Shown: in pieces, positions 27,161 through 35,895 of the stretch
Layout: every line of letters begins with the position of its first letter
How positions within the stretch are numbered: the stretch's first letter is position 1
Source of the DNA: an uncultured Bacteroides sp.
GTDB taxonomy: Bacteria; Bacteroidota; Bacteroidia; Bacteroidales; Bacteroidaceae
Direction: 5' to 3'
NCBI GenBank assembly: GCA_900766195.1
Contig: CAAFUN010000026.1
Location: 12,665 to 76,664 of the forward strand
DNA: 64,000 nt
Program-made: the position numbers and the translations under genes
Notes under the pieces: generated by a model
Seen by the model: the letters and a program-made list of their open reading frames with translations, nothing else
Database searches by the model: none
What the model was told of the DNA's origin: nothing

Positions 27161-29470
27161 ATGATTAGATTATTAGTTTTTGCGTCGATGTGGTTAACTA
27201 TAGCAGTTCACTCTTCAGCAAAGTTCAAGCTCGTCGGTAGAATTGTTGAAAGTAAATCAAATGTTGCAGTGGGATATGCTAATATCCAACTGCTGAAAGT
27301 GGATTCTACTTTTGTTAAAGGTGTCATTTCTGGCAATAATGGTGACTTTGTTATTGATGAACTTGAAAAAGGTGATTTTATCTTATGTGTAACATGTATG
27401 GGCTATGAGAATACTTATGTGTCAATATCCAATCTAGATACGAACAGAAATATTGGGAAGATAGTGATGTATGATTCGTCTGTCACTCTGGATGATATAA
27501 CTGTGACTGCAAATTCCGTCATAAGGAAGTCTGATATGCAAATTCTCTTTCCAACAAAAGTCCAGCGAAATGCTTCCACTAACGGGTTGACACTATTGCG
27601 AAATTTACAGTTATCAAGGGTTATTGTGAATTCGATAGATAATACGATAAAGGTTTCAAGTGGTGGAGACGTCCAGTTAAGGATTAATGGCGTTGAAGTT
27701 ACTCAGGCGGAAATTATAGCTTTAAAGCCAGATGATGTTATAAAAGTGAATTACTATGATAACCCCGGACTGCGTTACGGTAATGTAGGAGCTGTTTTAG
27801 ATTACATCACCAAGAAAAAAGAACATGGGGGAAACATTTCAATGAATTTATCTAATGGGTTATCTAATACGGGCTACGGTGAGAATAATTTCGCTGCTAA
27901 ATATAATCACAAGAAATCAGAATTTAGTACTACAATGTATTGGGGGCGTAGAGACTTAGAATGGACAAGAGAAAACCACGAAAAGTTTAATAACCCCAAT
28001 AATTTGCAAAGTAGGATCGAAATTGGAAGCCCTACCAAAGTGAAGTATGATGACTTAAATGTGTCATTAAATTATAATTGGGAAGAGAAGGATAAATATT
28101 TGTTTAACGTTAGGTTTAGAAATAGTTTTAATAATACTCCCAATTCTATATCTGACAGAATTAGTACTATATATCAGGAAAAGAATGAACTGTCGGTTTG
28201 GGATAAAACATCCACTAAGATCAATATACCTTCACTCGATATGTATCTCCAAACTAAGTTGAAGAATAGCCAACAATTGATTTTCAATGCTGTGGGTACC
28301 TATTTGAATACTAAGAATGAACGCACTTATCAGGAAAAATCACACGGCATTTTGGCTACTGATATTTATTCCAAGATCAAAGGCGAGAAATATTCATTTA
28401 TATCTGAGGTAATTTACGAAAAAGGTTTCTCTAAAGGAAAGTTCTCAAGCGGCGTAAAACATTCTCAGAGTTATTTAAAGAATAGATACACTGGTACCAT
28501 TCAAGAAAGTATAGGCATGAATGTTTCGGACACTTATGCTTACATAGAGTATTCATCTAATATGAATAAACTTGATTATGCTTTGGGATTAGGCGGGATG
28601 AGAACTTACAATAGTCAAGGCGGAAATAAAAACGAGAATTATATACTCAGGCCCAATCTGAGAGTCTCTTATAATCTAAAGGAAAACTTGTTTTTCAGAT
28701 ACAATGGTTATATTTCTGCATATACCCCATCATTGTCGGACTTAAATAATATTTCGCAGGTGATAGATTCATTTCAGATTAGAAAAGGTAACCCGGAACT
28801 TAAATCAGTTAAGTATTTCTCTAATGATTTCACAATGAGTTGGTATGGGAAAAAACTAGGAGTAGAGTTTTTTATCCGATACAGTTATGATCACAAGCCT
28901 GTAATGGAAAACACTTATTTGGAGAATGGAAAATTTATCAGAACTACTGATAATCATAAAAGTTTTCATCGGTTAAATCTACAAACATCTATTCAGATAC
29001 TTCCATATAAGGAGTATCTCTTAATTAAAATAATTCCATTTATGAATCGGTATATAAGCAATGGGAATACTTACACGCACACTTATACAAACTGGGGCAT
29101 AAGGGGTAGTCTGATGGCTATGTATAAAAATTGGGCTTTAACTGCTGATATGAACTCAAGTAATCAAATTCTGTGGGGAGAAACTATCACAAAAGAAGAA
29201 AAGTCTCATTCAATTAATGTTGGGTATAATAAAGATAAATGGAGTATGTCGATAGGTGTTCTGAACCCGTTTACAAAAAGATATGAGATGGAGATAGAGA
29301 ATAAATCATCATTGGCTCCTTATTTACAAAAGGCATATTCCACAAAATTAAACCCTTTGTTTATAATGAACTTCACCGTTAATCTGGACTTTGGAAGATC
29401 TTATAAGGCTAAAGAAAAACGTGTTAATAATGAAGATTCTGACTCTGGAATTTTGTCTGGGAAAAAGTGA
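27161..29470 (+). CDS. TonB-dependent receptor-like outer-membrane beta-barrel protein
   Basis: This 769-residue protein has a signal peptide (about 1-20), then a carboxypeptidase-regulatory-like domain (about 22-105: LVGRIVESKSNVAVGYANIQ), a plug-like domain (about 115-215: ITVTANSVIRKSDMQ, QLRINGVEV, GNVGAVLDYITKKKEHG), and a long beta barrel rich in alternating aromatic strands. It resembles the outer-membrane beta-barrel family related to TonB receptors rather than SusC, and there is no SusD gene beside it. It is divergent from a TPR-TM-HTH regulator. The substrate is unknown. Confidence 0.8.
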   Translation: MIRLLVFASMWLTIAVHSSAKFKLVGRIVESKSNVAVGYANIQLLKVDSTFVKGVISGNNGDFVIDELEKGDFILCVTCMGYENTYVSISNLDTNRNIGKIVMYDSSVTLDDITVTANSVIRKSDMQILFPTKVQRNASTNGLTLLRNLQLSRVIVNSIDNTIKVSSGGDVQLRINGVEVTQAEIIALKPDDVIKVNYYDNPGLRYGNVGAVLDYITKKKEHGGNISMNLSNGLSNTGYGENNFAAKYNHKKSEFSTTMYWGRRDLEWTRENHEKFNNPNNLQSRIEIGSPTKVKYDDLNVSLNYNWEEKDKYLFNVRFRNSFNNTPNSISDRISTIYQEKNELSVWDKTSTKINIPSLDMYLQTKLKNSQQLIFNAVGTYLNTKNERTYQEKSHGILATDIYSKIKGEKYSFISEVIYEKGFSKGKFSSGVKHSQSYLKNRYTGTIQESIGMNVSDTYAYIEYSSNMNKLDYALGLGGMRTYNSQGGNKNENYILRPNLRVSYNLKENLFFRYNGYISAYTPSLSDLNNISQVIDSFQIRKGNPELKSVKYFSNDFTMSWYGKKLGVEFFIRYSYDHKPVMENTYLENGKFIRTTDNHKSFHRLNLQTSIQILPYKEYLLIKIIPFMNRYISNGNTYTHTYTNWGIRGSLMAMYKNWALTADMNSSNQILWGETITKEEKSHSINVGYNKDKWSMSIGVLNPFTKRYEMEIENKSSLAPYLQKAYSTKLNPLFIMNFTVNLDFGRSYKAKEKRVNNEDSDSGILSGKK

Positions 29471-29786
29471 CTATCTTGATTGTATTGCTTCTCTGCCACT
29501 TTTGTTTTTTTTATATAGGTGGCAGTAATGATAAGAAATATAGGATAATCGTTTATTTCTATTTTAAAAGATATATCTTTGTTCTAACTAAAAGAAGTGG
29601 ATGTTAAAGTTTAATTCGGATTTGGTATAGTAAATAGCCGTTAGTATTCTACTGCCGGTTATCCCTTAATTTACACTCAGGCATATTCTTGCCGGAGTTA
29701 TTTTCATACCTATATATTTATAAATCTGTGATGCTGTAATGGGATATATTATATCTCATTCTGTCATCATTTAAAATTGAAACATC
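29471..29786. other. AT-rich intergenic region
   Basis: These 316 bases contain no supported gene. A CTGCCAC/GTGGCAG inverted repeat at about 29496-29526 with a T-rich loop follows the receptor gene and may be a weak terminator. A -7-like TATCTTTG lies at 29574-29581 with a TTTA at 29552-29555, giving an 18-bp spacing. If that promoter serves the methyltransferase gene, the leader would be about 200 bases. Confidence 0.4.
29574..29581 (+). promoter_or_regulatory. Candidate -7 element upstream of the methyltransferase gene
   Basis: TATCTTTG matches TAnnTTTG and is paired with TTTA at 29552-29555 (consensus TTTG) at an 18-bp spacing. It would imply a long untranslated leader. Confidence 0.35.
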
Positions 29787-30563
29787 ATGAGTAACGAATA
29801 TAAAACTATTCACGAATTTGATTTTAGTTTAATCTGCGAATATTTTTCGAGTGTAGAACGACAAGGACCGGGAAGTCCTGAAACAACCATTAAAGCTTTG
29901 AGCTTTATTGATAATCTGACTGAGAAATCTTATATAGCCGATCTTGGTTGTGGAACAGGTGGACAGACTATGACTTTGGCACAAAATGTCCATGGGCGTA
30001 TTATTGGTCTCGATCTCTTTCCGGATTTTATCAATCGGTTTAATTGCAATGCTGAACGGTTGAACTTGCAGGATAGGGTAAAAGGTGTTGTTGGCTCCAT
30101 GACAGAAGAGCTTCCTTTTGAAAATGAAGAGTTAGATCTTATTTGGTCGGAAGGCGCAATCTATAATATCGGTTTTGAGCGAGGATTGAACGAGTGGAGG
30201 CGCTACCTGAAAAGAGGTGGTTATATTGCTGTTTCTGAAAGTTCATGGTTTACGGAAGAACGTCCCGCTGAGATACATAATTTTTGGATGGCTCACTACC
30301 CTGAAATGGATACTATTCCTACCAAGGTAACTCAAATGCAAAAAGCTGGTTATATTCCTATTGCTACATTTATTATATCAAAGGATTGCTGGACAAAACA
30401 TTTCTTTGCTCCTCAAGATGAAGCACAGAAGAAGTTCTTGGCTAAGTACGCAGGTAATAAAATAGCAGAAGATTTTGTTGCGAGTCAGCGTTATGGAGAA
30501 GAGTTATACTATAAGTATAAAGACTTTTATGGGTATGTATTCTATATTGGGAGAAAACTCTAA
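29787..30563 (+). CDS. Class I SAM-dependent methyltransferase
   Basis: This 258-residue cytoplasmic protein has motif I ADLGCGTGGQ at about 50-60, the acidic residue of motif II in IIGLDLFPDF, and a motif IV-like DLIWSEGAIYNIGF. This is the Rossmann-like SAM-binding fold of the Methyltransf_11/25 type. Its C-terminal half is specific to this Bacteroidetes subfamily and gives no substrate. It stands alone with its own terminator downstream. Confidence 0.88.
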   Translation: MSNEYKTIHEFDFSLICEYFSSVERQGPGSPETTIKALSFIDNLTEKSYIADLGCGTGGQTMTLAQNVHGRIIGLDLFPDFINRFNCNAERLNLQDRVKGVVGSMTEELPFENEELDLIWSEGAIYNIGFERGLNEWRRYLKRGGYIAVSESSWFTEERPAEIHNFWMAHYPEMDTIPTKVTQMQKAGYIPIATFIISKDCWTKHFFAPQDEAQKKFLAKYAGNKIAEDFVASQRYGEELYYKYKDFYGYVFYIGRKL

Positions 30564-30572
30564 ATAATCACT

Positions 30573-30610
30573 GAGAAAGGTTGTCGCGTTACGATAACCT
30601 TTCTCTTTCT
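30573..30610 (+). terminator. Intrinsic terminator after the methyltransferase gene
   Basis: GAGAAAGGTTGTCG pairs with CGATAACCTTTCTC (one G-T wobble) over 30573-30606. A T-rich tail follows. Confidence 0.85.
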
Positions 30611-30688
30611 TAAAATTTTATAGTAATGAATGATTTGCAATTATATGGTTGGAATGAGAGAGTTTGCAAATAAGTAACCTTCAGCTTA

Positions 30689-30747
30689 CTTTAGGAGAAT
30701 CCTTTAATCTTACAGTACTCAATAGTGTTTAAAAGGAGCTCCTAAAG
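30689..30747 (-). repeat. Inverted repeat downstream of the metallophosphoesterase gene
   Basis: CTTTAGGAG (30689-30697) is inverted as CTCCTAAAG (30739-30747), and AGGAGCTCCT at 30734-30743 is itself palindromic. It lies immediately after the minus-strand stop at 30749 and may help end transcription. It lacks a clear T tract. Confidence 0.35.
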
Positions 30748-30748
30748 A

Positions 30749-31867
30749 TTATCCTTTTTGAATGTCGACAACAATGATCTCCGATTGCGTTCCGATACGA
30801 ATCTTAGGCCCCCAAATGCCTAAGCCGGATGAGACGTAGAATGTGGTATGACCCTTCTTGAGATAGCCGTGTGACTTTTCATAGATAGAACGGGTAATCA
30901 GGTTTATTGGCCAGACTTGTCCATCATGAGTGTGACCGGAAAATTGAACATCTACTCCGGCTTCTTCCGCTTTATTTAGTTTATAAGGCTGATGGTCCAT
31001 CAAGATAGTAAAATCTTTCTCATGTCCGCGCATCAGCTCTTTTATGCTTTTTCGTCTTGTATTGGTGCGGTCATCACGTCCTATAATAACAATTCCCGGA
31101 TAAGGCTCGGCTATGCTGTCGCGTAAGGGAGTAATGCCCGATTCGCTCATATACTTCAAAGCCTCATCTATTCCGCCGTAATATTCATGATTGCCGGGAA
31201 CTGCGTAAATCTTTGCTGCCTTTATCTTTCTCAATTCATCTGAGATTCGAGCTTGTATCACAGGCCGGAGACTTCTATCAAATAAATCGCCACAAATGAG
31301 TACGATATCGGCTTGCTTACGGTTAATGGCGTCGACAACCTTTTTAGCACCATCTGCTGTGATGGTATATCCGAAATGAAGATCGGACACCACCACAATC
31401 CTTGGCTTGTACGCTATCGGTTTCGTGGTGTGCAAAGTCAAATTAATCGTTTTAATTCTGTTATAATGGATATTTCCAATAATAAGGACTACTGTGAGAA
31501 GGAGTAATGCAGATATACCGGTGATTAATTTCACCGTTTGATAATTCTGCGTTATAAATTCGGGAAAGATGTGGCAAAAATGATCGACAACGCGAATGAG
31601 GTCTAGGATTAGTACAAATGCAAAAAGGTACATAGAGGCAATAAGCCATGTTCCGCCAACTATCTGTAGAAATGATGTGACATGAATAGGAAACTTATCT
31701 TCCAAAACCATGCCTGCAATAAAAGATAAAGGTAAAAGAACAAACAGAATGGAATATATCAAGCGAATATATCCCTGCGGTAGCATCTGTAGACCTCTAA
31801 TATATAAGTATCCATTGAGGAATAGGTATACTCCCAAAAAAATGAAGAAGAACAATGGTATTTTCAT
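30749..31867 (-). CDS. Membrane-anchored calcineurin-like metallophosphoesterase
   Basis: This 372-residue protein has about four transmembrane helices in the first 135 residues, then a calcineurin-like phosphoesterase domain. The metal-binding motifs are in order: VVSDLHFG, CGDLFD, PGNHEYYG and FSGHTHDGQVWP. The family hydrolyses phosphomonoesters or diesters; some membrane-anchored relatives act on lipid-like substrates such as UDP-2,3-diacylglucosamine, but this protein is not clearly LpxH or LpxG. Which side of the membrane the domain faces depends on the helix count. It is monocistronic. Confidence 0.85.
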   Translation of the reverse strand: MKIPLFFFIFLGVYLFLNGYLYIRGLQMLPQGYIRLIYSILFVLLPLSFIAGMVLEDKFPIHVTSFLQIVGGTWLIASMYLFAFVLILDLIRVVDHFCHIFPEFITQNYQTVKLITGISALLLLTVVLIIGNIHYNRIKTINLTLHTTKPIAYKPRIVVVSDLHFGYTITADGAKKVVDAINRKQADIVLICGDLFDRSLRPVIQARISDELRKIKAAKIYAVPGNHEYYGGIDEALKYMSESGITPLRDSIAEPYPGIVIIGRDDRTNTRRKSIKELMRGHEKDFTILMDHQPYKLNKAEEAGVDVQFSGHTHDGQVWPINLITRSIYEKSHGYLKKGHTTFYVSSGLGIWGPKIRIGTQSEIIVVDIQKG

Positions 31868-31980
31868 AAATGGAGAATGTATTCTAAACGTTCATAAATT
31901 GAATCGAGGGACAAATATACAAAAGAGTAATATGAATGTCTTTATCTGAAGACTTAAAGATTAGTTGTTTATCGAAACGA

Positions 31981-32011
31981 TAAGAGGCTGCTTATAAAAA
32001 ACAGCCTCTTA
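31981..32011. terminator. Hairpin between the metallophosphoesterase and SDR genes
   Basis: TAAGAGGCTG (31981-31990) pairs with CAGCCTCTTA (32002-32011). It lies about 40 bp downstream of the SDR stop on the minus strand. The T tract is short, so it may be a weak terminator. Confidence 0.55.
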
Positions 32012-32052
32012 TTGATTTTGAGTAAGTGGACGATTACAATCTGAGATTCTAT

Positions 32053-32820
32053 TTAGTTCGTTGTTAAGCCACCATCTACATGAAGAACTATGCCCGTAAT
32101 CCATTTTGCCATTTCAGAAGAGAGAAAAACGGCCGCTTGTCCTATGTCTTCTGATGTACCTATCTTTTGCATTGGATAAATTTTTGAAATCATCTCTCTG
32201 AATTGTTGCTGATCTACTTCATTCAATTGTGAAAGATTTAAATTCATCTGCGGCGTCTCAATACTTCCGGGAGCTATCGCATTTACTCTTACTCCTTTTT
32301 TCCCTGCTTCAAAGGCTAGCGACTTGGTAAATGAATCAACAGCGCCCTTTGTTAAAGAATAGGCTGTTGAATCCCGTCCTATCAGCATCCGATCTGCAAA
32401 ATAAGATGATATGTTTATTACACAGCCTTTACTCTTGATTAAAGAGGTATAAAGAGCTTTTGTCATTAAATACATTGACTTAATGTTCAAGTCAATATGC
32501 ATGTCTAATATTTCTTCAGTGCTTTCTTCAAAAGGAACAAAGCGGGCAATACCTGCATTATTGACTAATATGTCTACTGTAGGCATAGATGAGAGAATCT
32601 CTGTTGCAGCAGCTTTTACCTCTGATACAACTGATAGGTCTGCAGTAAAAGTGCTTACCTGAACGTTGTGTTTTTCGATTTTCTCTTTTGCTTTTTGTAG
32701 CTTTTCTTCATTGCGCGAAATTAATAGCAGATTTGCTCCGTTTTGCGCGAATGCTTCTGCAATGCCTAATCCAATACCATCGCTGCCACCGGTAATAACG
32801 GCAAATTTGTTTTTTAGCAT
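32053..32820 (-). CDS. SDR family oxidoreductase
   Basis: This 255-residue classical short-chain dehydrogenase has cofactor motif TGGSDGIGLG near residue 11, NNAG in the middle, the catalytic serine in ISSYF, and YxxxK as YSLTK followed by the VNAIAPGSIET loop. The C-terminus ends in a typical VDGGLTTN. It is an NAD(P)H-dependent reductase of unknown substrate. It starts 13 bp after the aldo/keto reductase stop, so the two are probably cotranscribed. Confidence 0.9.
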   Translation of the reverse strand: MLKNKFAVITGGSDGIGLGIAEAFAQNGANLLLISRNEEKLQKAKEKIEKHNVQVSTFTADLSVVSEVKAAATEILSSMPTVDILVNNAGIARFVPFEESTEEILDMHIDLNIKSMYLMTKALYTSLIKSKGCVINISSYFADRMLIGRDSTAYSLTKGAVDSFTKSLAFEAGKKGVRVNAIAPGSIETPQMNLNLSQLNEVDQQQFREMISKIYPMQKIGTSEDIGQAAVFLSSEMAKWITGIVLHVDGGLTTN

Positions 32821-32833
32821 ATTTCTTATTCAT

Positions 32834-33820
32834 TTAGTTATTTACAAGAGCCATTGCAGATGCCGGATAGCGGTCTCCTGTATTTGGATAGCTGGCAATG
32901 ATATCCTCTACTTCTTTTATTTCGCTTTCAGTTAAATCTACGTCTACCGCTGAAGCATTCATTTCCAGATATTTCCTTTTCTTAGTTCCGGGAATAGGAA
33001 TGATGTTGGAACCTTTAGCCAGTAACCAAGCCAATGCAAGTTGAGCGATATTAATGTTCTTTCCGTGAGCAAACTCGGTTAGGGATTTTATCAGGTTCTG
33101 GTTGTTTATCAGATGGTCTCCCTGGAAGCGAGGCAGATCAAAACGCACATCATCTTTTGCAAATAGTGATGTATCAAAGTTTTCGGTAAACATGCCGCGC
33201 CCAAGTGGAGAGAAAGGAATGAAACTTATTCCCATTTGGGTAATTTGGGGTAATATATCTTTCTCTACATCTCTAGTGAGGAGTGAATATTCACTTTGTA
33301 AAGCGGCAATAGGATGCACAGTATATGCTTTCTTTATACTGTTTACAGATGCTTCGGATAAGCCGAGGTATCTCACTTTTCCTTCTTTAACTAATTCTGC
33401 CATAGCTCCAACTGTTTCCTCAATGGGTACATTTGGATCTACTCGATGGGCATAATACAAGTCGATCACTTCTATGTTTAAGCGTTTCAAACTTAGTTCA
33501 ACCGCTTGTCTCATCCATTTGGGAGAGCCATCAAAGGTGCTAGCCAAATGTTTTTCACCGGTGTATTTAAAACCAAATTTAGTGGCAATGAATACTTTAT
33601 CTCTATTGGGTACTAAGACTCTGGATATCAGCTTCTCATTTTCTCCACCTCCGTAGAAATCTGCAGTATCCCAAAAGTTGATCCCTAAGTCAAGAGCTTT
33701 ATGCAAAGTTGCGATGCTTTCTTCATCGTTACGTTCGCCATATACATGTGACATGCCCATGCATCCTAAACCAATGGCTGATAACTGCTCATCTGTTGTT
33801 CCTAATTGTCTGTACTTCAT
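32834..33820 (-). CDS. Aldo/keto reductase
   Basis: The preferred start is the ATG at 33820, which begins the conserved MKYRQLG; the frame extends 8 codons upstream. The product of about 328 residues is a TIM-barrel aldo/keto reductase with the catalytic DTADFYGGGENE (Asp, Tyr), the lysine in ATKFGF, the histidine in YYAHRVDPN, and the NADPH-binding IPIPGTKKRKYLE loop. It is similar to general-stress AKR13-type enzymes. A TAACTTTG -7 element lies just upstream. Confidence 0.9.
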   Translation of the reverse strand: MKYRQLGTTDEQLSAIGLGCMGMSHVYGERNDEESIATLHKALDLGINFWDTADFYGGGENEKLISRVLVPNRDKVFIATKFGFKYTGEKHLASTFDGSPKWMRQAVELSLKRLNIEVIDLYYAHRVDPNVPIEETVGAMAELVKEGKVRYLGLSEASVNSIKKAYTVHPIAALQSEYSLLTRDVEKDILPQITQMGISFIPFSPLGRGMFTENFDTSLFAKDDVRFDLPRFQGDHLINNQNLIKSLTEFAHGKNINIAQLALAWLLAKGSNIIPIPGTKKRKYLEMNASAVDVDLTESEIKEVEDIIASYPNTGDRYPASAMALVNN

Positions 33821-33841
33821 AAGTTGATTTTTTTGATACGA

Positions 33842-33849
33842 CAAAGTTA
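33842..33849 (-). promoter_or_regulatory. Bacteroides -7 element for the aldo/keto reductase gene
   Basis: On the minus strand this reads TAACTTTG, matching TAnnTTTG, 22 bp before the ATG at 33820. A -33 element is not clear. Confidence 0.45.
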
Positions 33850-33901
33850 GAGGAATAGTATTACAATGAAGTAACGCTAATCAAAGAGATAGTTATATAT
33901 A

Positions 33902-34816
33902 TCAAATATCTTTGTCTCTATATTGTTTAGGCGATAGACCTGTATTCTTCTTGAAAAAACTAGTGAAGTGGGACGGATATTCAAATCTGAGGCTGTATGC
34001 TATTTCGGCTATGGAACAGTCGGTATTCTTTAGCAGGGCTTTAGCTTCTTCCATTACGCGTAAGGCGATATGTTGGGATGGACTTTTACCTGTGACTTCT
34101 TTTACCGCGTGATTCAAATGGTTTTCGTGAACGGAAAGCTGCTCTGCATATTGCTTTACACTTTTCAAATTTAGAAGCATATCGGAGTTCTCAATAGGAA
34201 ATTGCTTCTCCAATAATTCCAAAAAGCGATAGGTGATGCGATGCGCAGCATCTATCTGTTTGCTTTGGATTCCGACGTCCGGATGATTTTTTAATGCTTC
34301 ATGGATAAGCAGTTGTAAATATGTCCATAGCTTACTGTATTTATAAATATAGGTAGAAGATATTTCCTCCATCATTTTGCCAAATAGGTGTGAAATATCT
34401 TTCTGAGCCTGTTCGCTAAGATACACAACCGGATTTTCTATTAAAAGATGAAACGGATAGTCTTGCGTTGTCACAGAATGTCCATGTGAGTGTATAAAAT
34501 CTTCTGTGAAGATGCAGAACCAACCTTCTTGTTGTAGAGATGTCGGTTGCCATGAATGGGCAACTTTGGGATTGGAGAAAAACAGGCAAGGCCTGTCTAT
34601 TACAATATTTTTGTCGGCATAATGAATGATACCGGTTCCTTTTGAAATAAAAGATGCTTTGAAGAAATCGCGCCGATGAAAAGAGGCTGTTGGTGAACAA
34701 TAACGCCGTGGAAACACATTGAAACCTCCAGCTCCATTGTTGACGAATTCTTGTGGAAAGTCAGCCGTGGCGCATATATTCTTATAAAAATCTTGTAAAC
34801 TTTCTATTTGTAGCAT
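33902..34816 (-). CDS. AraC family transcriptional regulator
   Basis: This 304-residue regulator has an N-terminal cupin-like ligand domain (about 20-130: KGTGIIHYADKNIVIDRPCL) and a C-terminal double HTH of the AraC/XylS type (about 210-300: SVKQYAEQLSVHENHLNHAV and IAEIAYSLRFEYPSHFTSFF). It lies upstream of the aldo/keto reductase and SDR genes and divergent from a VOC gene. Control of these neighbours is the likely role but is inference. Confidence 0.9.
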   Translation of the reverse strand: MLQIESLQDFYKNICATADFPQEFVNNGAGGFNVFPRRYCSPTASFHRRDFFKASFISKGTGIIHYADKNIVIDRPCLFFSNPKVAHSWQPTSLQQEGWFCIFTEDFIHSHGHSVTTQDYPFHLLIENPVVYLSEQAQKDISHLFGKMMEEISSTYIYKYSKLWTYLQLLIHEALKNHPDVGIQSKQIDAAHRITYRFLELLEKQFPIENSDMLLNLKSVKQYAEQLSVHENHLNHAVKEVTGKSPSQHIALRVMEEAKALLKNTDCSIAEIAYSLRFEYPSHFTSFFKKNTGLSPKQYRDKDI

Positions 34817-34820
34817 GATA

Positions 34821-34828
34821 CAAAGTTA
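34821..34828 (-). promoter_or_regulatory. Bacteroides -7 element for the AraC gene
   Basis: The minus strand reads TAACTTTG immediately upstream of the ATG at 34816. The short distance would leave an almost leaderless transcript, so the call is tentative. Confidence 0.35.
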
Positions 34829-34945
34829 TAAATATCAAATAAAAATAATGAAAACTATTGTTGTTTATTAAGTCATTCTGTCTTTTTTCAATAAAAGCCT
34901 TAGGCTATTTTATAGAAGTTGCCTGGAAAATCACTTTCTTTTATT

Positions 34946-34953
34946 TAAATTTG
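34946..34953 (+). promoter_or_regulatory. Bacteroides -7 element for the VOC gene
   Basis: TAAATTTG fits TAnnTTTG and lies about 90 bp before the preferred start at 35042. No convincing -33 element was found. Confidence 0.35.
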
Positions 34954-35041
34954 TATGCAATAAGTGAATGGAAAAAGAACCTTAGTGCGTTGGAGCCCTT
35001 TTTTTATTCAACAATGTTCTTTCATAAAAAATAGATATATA

Positions 35042-35800
35042 ATGGAATATAAATCATTATCACCGAATATTGGTGTGAAAAATGTAGAAGAAACAGTTCA
35101 GTTCTACACAGAGATATTGGGCTTTAAGCTTGTTATGAGTGTCTCTTCTTCCGATGGCAACAGTTTGTTGTGGGCTATGGTGGCTAATGGGAGAGCAAAG
35201 CTGATGTTTCAGGATGCTGAAAGTTTGAAAGAGGAGTATCCGCAATTGGCAGACCGACCAGCTACTTCTATAATGACTTTTTATATTAAGATGCAAGGTA
35301 TGCGAAAACTTTATGAAAAGCTTCGCGGCACAGCGTATATTGCAAAAGAGATGAACAAGACAGCTTATGGTATAGATGAATTTGCTGTGATTGACAACAA
35401 CGGCTATATCTTGACGATAACCGAAGAGATAGTGGAAGCTACCACGTTAAAGAATTATGATAATTTCTTTCTGCCTGCGGATAACTACGAAGAGAGCGCG
35501 CACTTTTACTCCGAAGTATTGGGACTGGAAAAGAAATTTGAATTTGCCGAAAAGGGTATGGTCGCTTTCAAAGTAGGCTATGAGGAACCTGCCATAATAC
35601 TGAAAGACAGAACTAAAATGCCGGATGCGAAGCCTACCATCTGGATTGAAGTGGAAGATGCCAGAGCCGTTTATGAAAAACTAAAATCTTGTGGAGTAAA
35701 CTTCTTGTCTGAACCTTTTATAATACATACAGGTTGGGCTGTAGAGTTTACAGATCCTTCGGGGAATCGATTGGGATTTACCGACTACAAAAAAGAGTAA
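35042..35800 (+). CDS. Two-domain VOC (glyoxalase/bleomycin-resistance fold) protein
   Basis: The ATG at 35042 begins the conserved MEYKSLSPNIGVKNVEETV; an earlier in-frame ATG at 34964 adds 26 residues without family character. The product of about 252 residues is a tandem of two VOC domains (about 5-118 and 130-250), each with betaalphabetabetabeta features (FYTEILGFKL; FYSEVLGLEKKFEF) and a closing FTDPSGNRLGF. VOC proteins include glyoxalase I, dioxygenases and antibiotic-binding proteins. No specific activity can be assigned. Confidence 0.85.
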   Translation: MEYKSLSPNIGVKNVEETVQFYTEILGFKLVMSVSSSDGNSLLWAMVANGRAKLMFQDAESLKEEYPQLADRPATSIMTFYIKMQGMRKLYEKLRGTAYIAKEMNKTAYGIDEFAVIDNNGYILTITEEIVEATTLKNYDNFFLPADNYEESAHFYSEVLGLEKKFEFAEKGMVAFKVGYEEPAIILKDRTKMPDAKPTIWIEVEDARAVYEKLKSCGVNFLSEPFIIHTGWAVEFTDPSGNRLGFTDYKKE

Positions 35801-35895
35801 TTGCAATTTATTACTAGTCGAATGCTTTTAATCAAGTTATTCATATGAGTACACTCCTCGTAAAAAGACGTCTCTATTTATAATTATAGAGAAGT

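Noticed and set aside
34964..35041. N-terminal extension of the VOC protein
   Set aside because: The extra 26 residues lack VOC character, and the start at 35042 matches the domain start.
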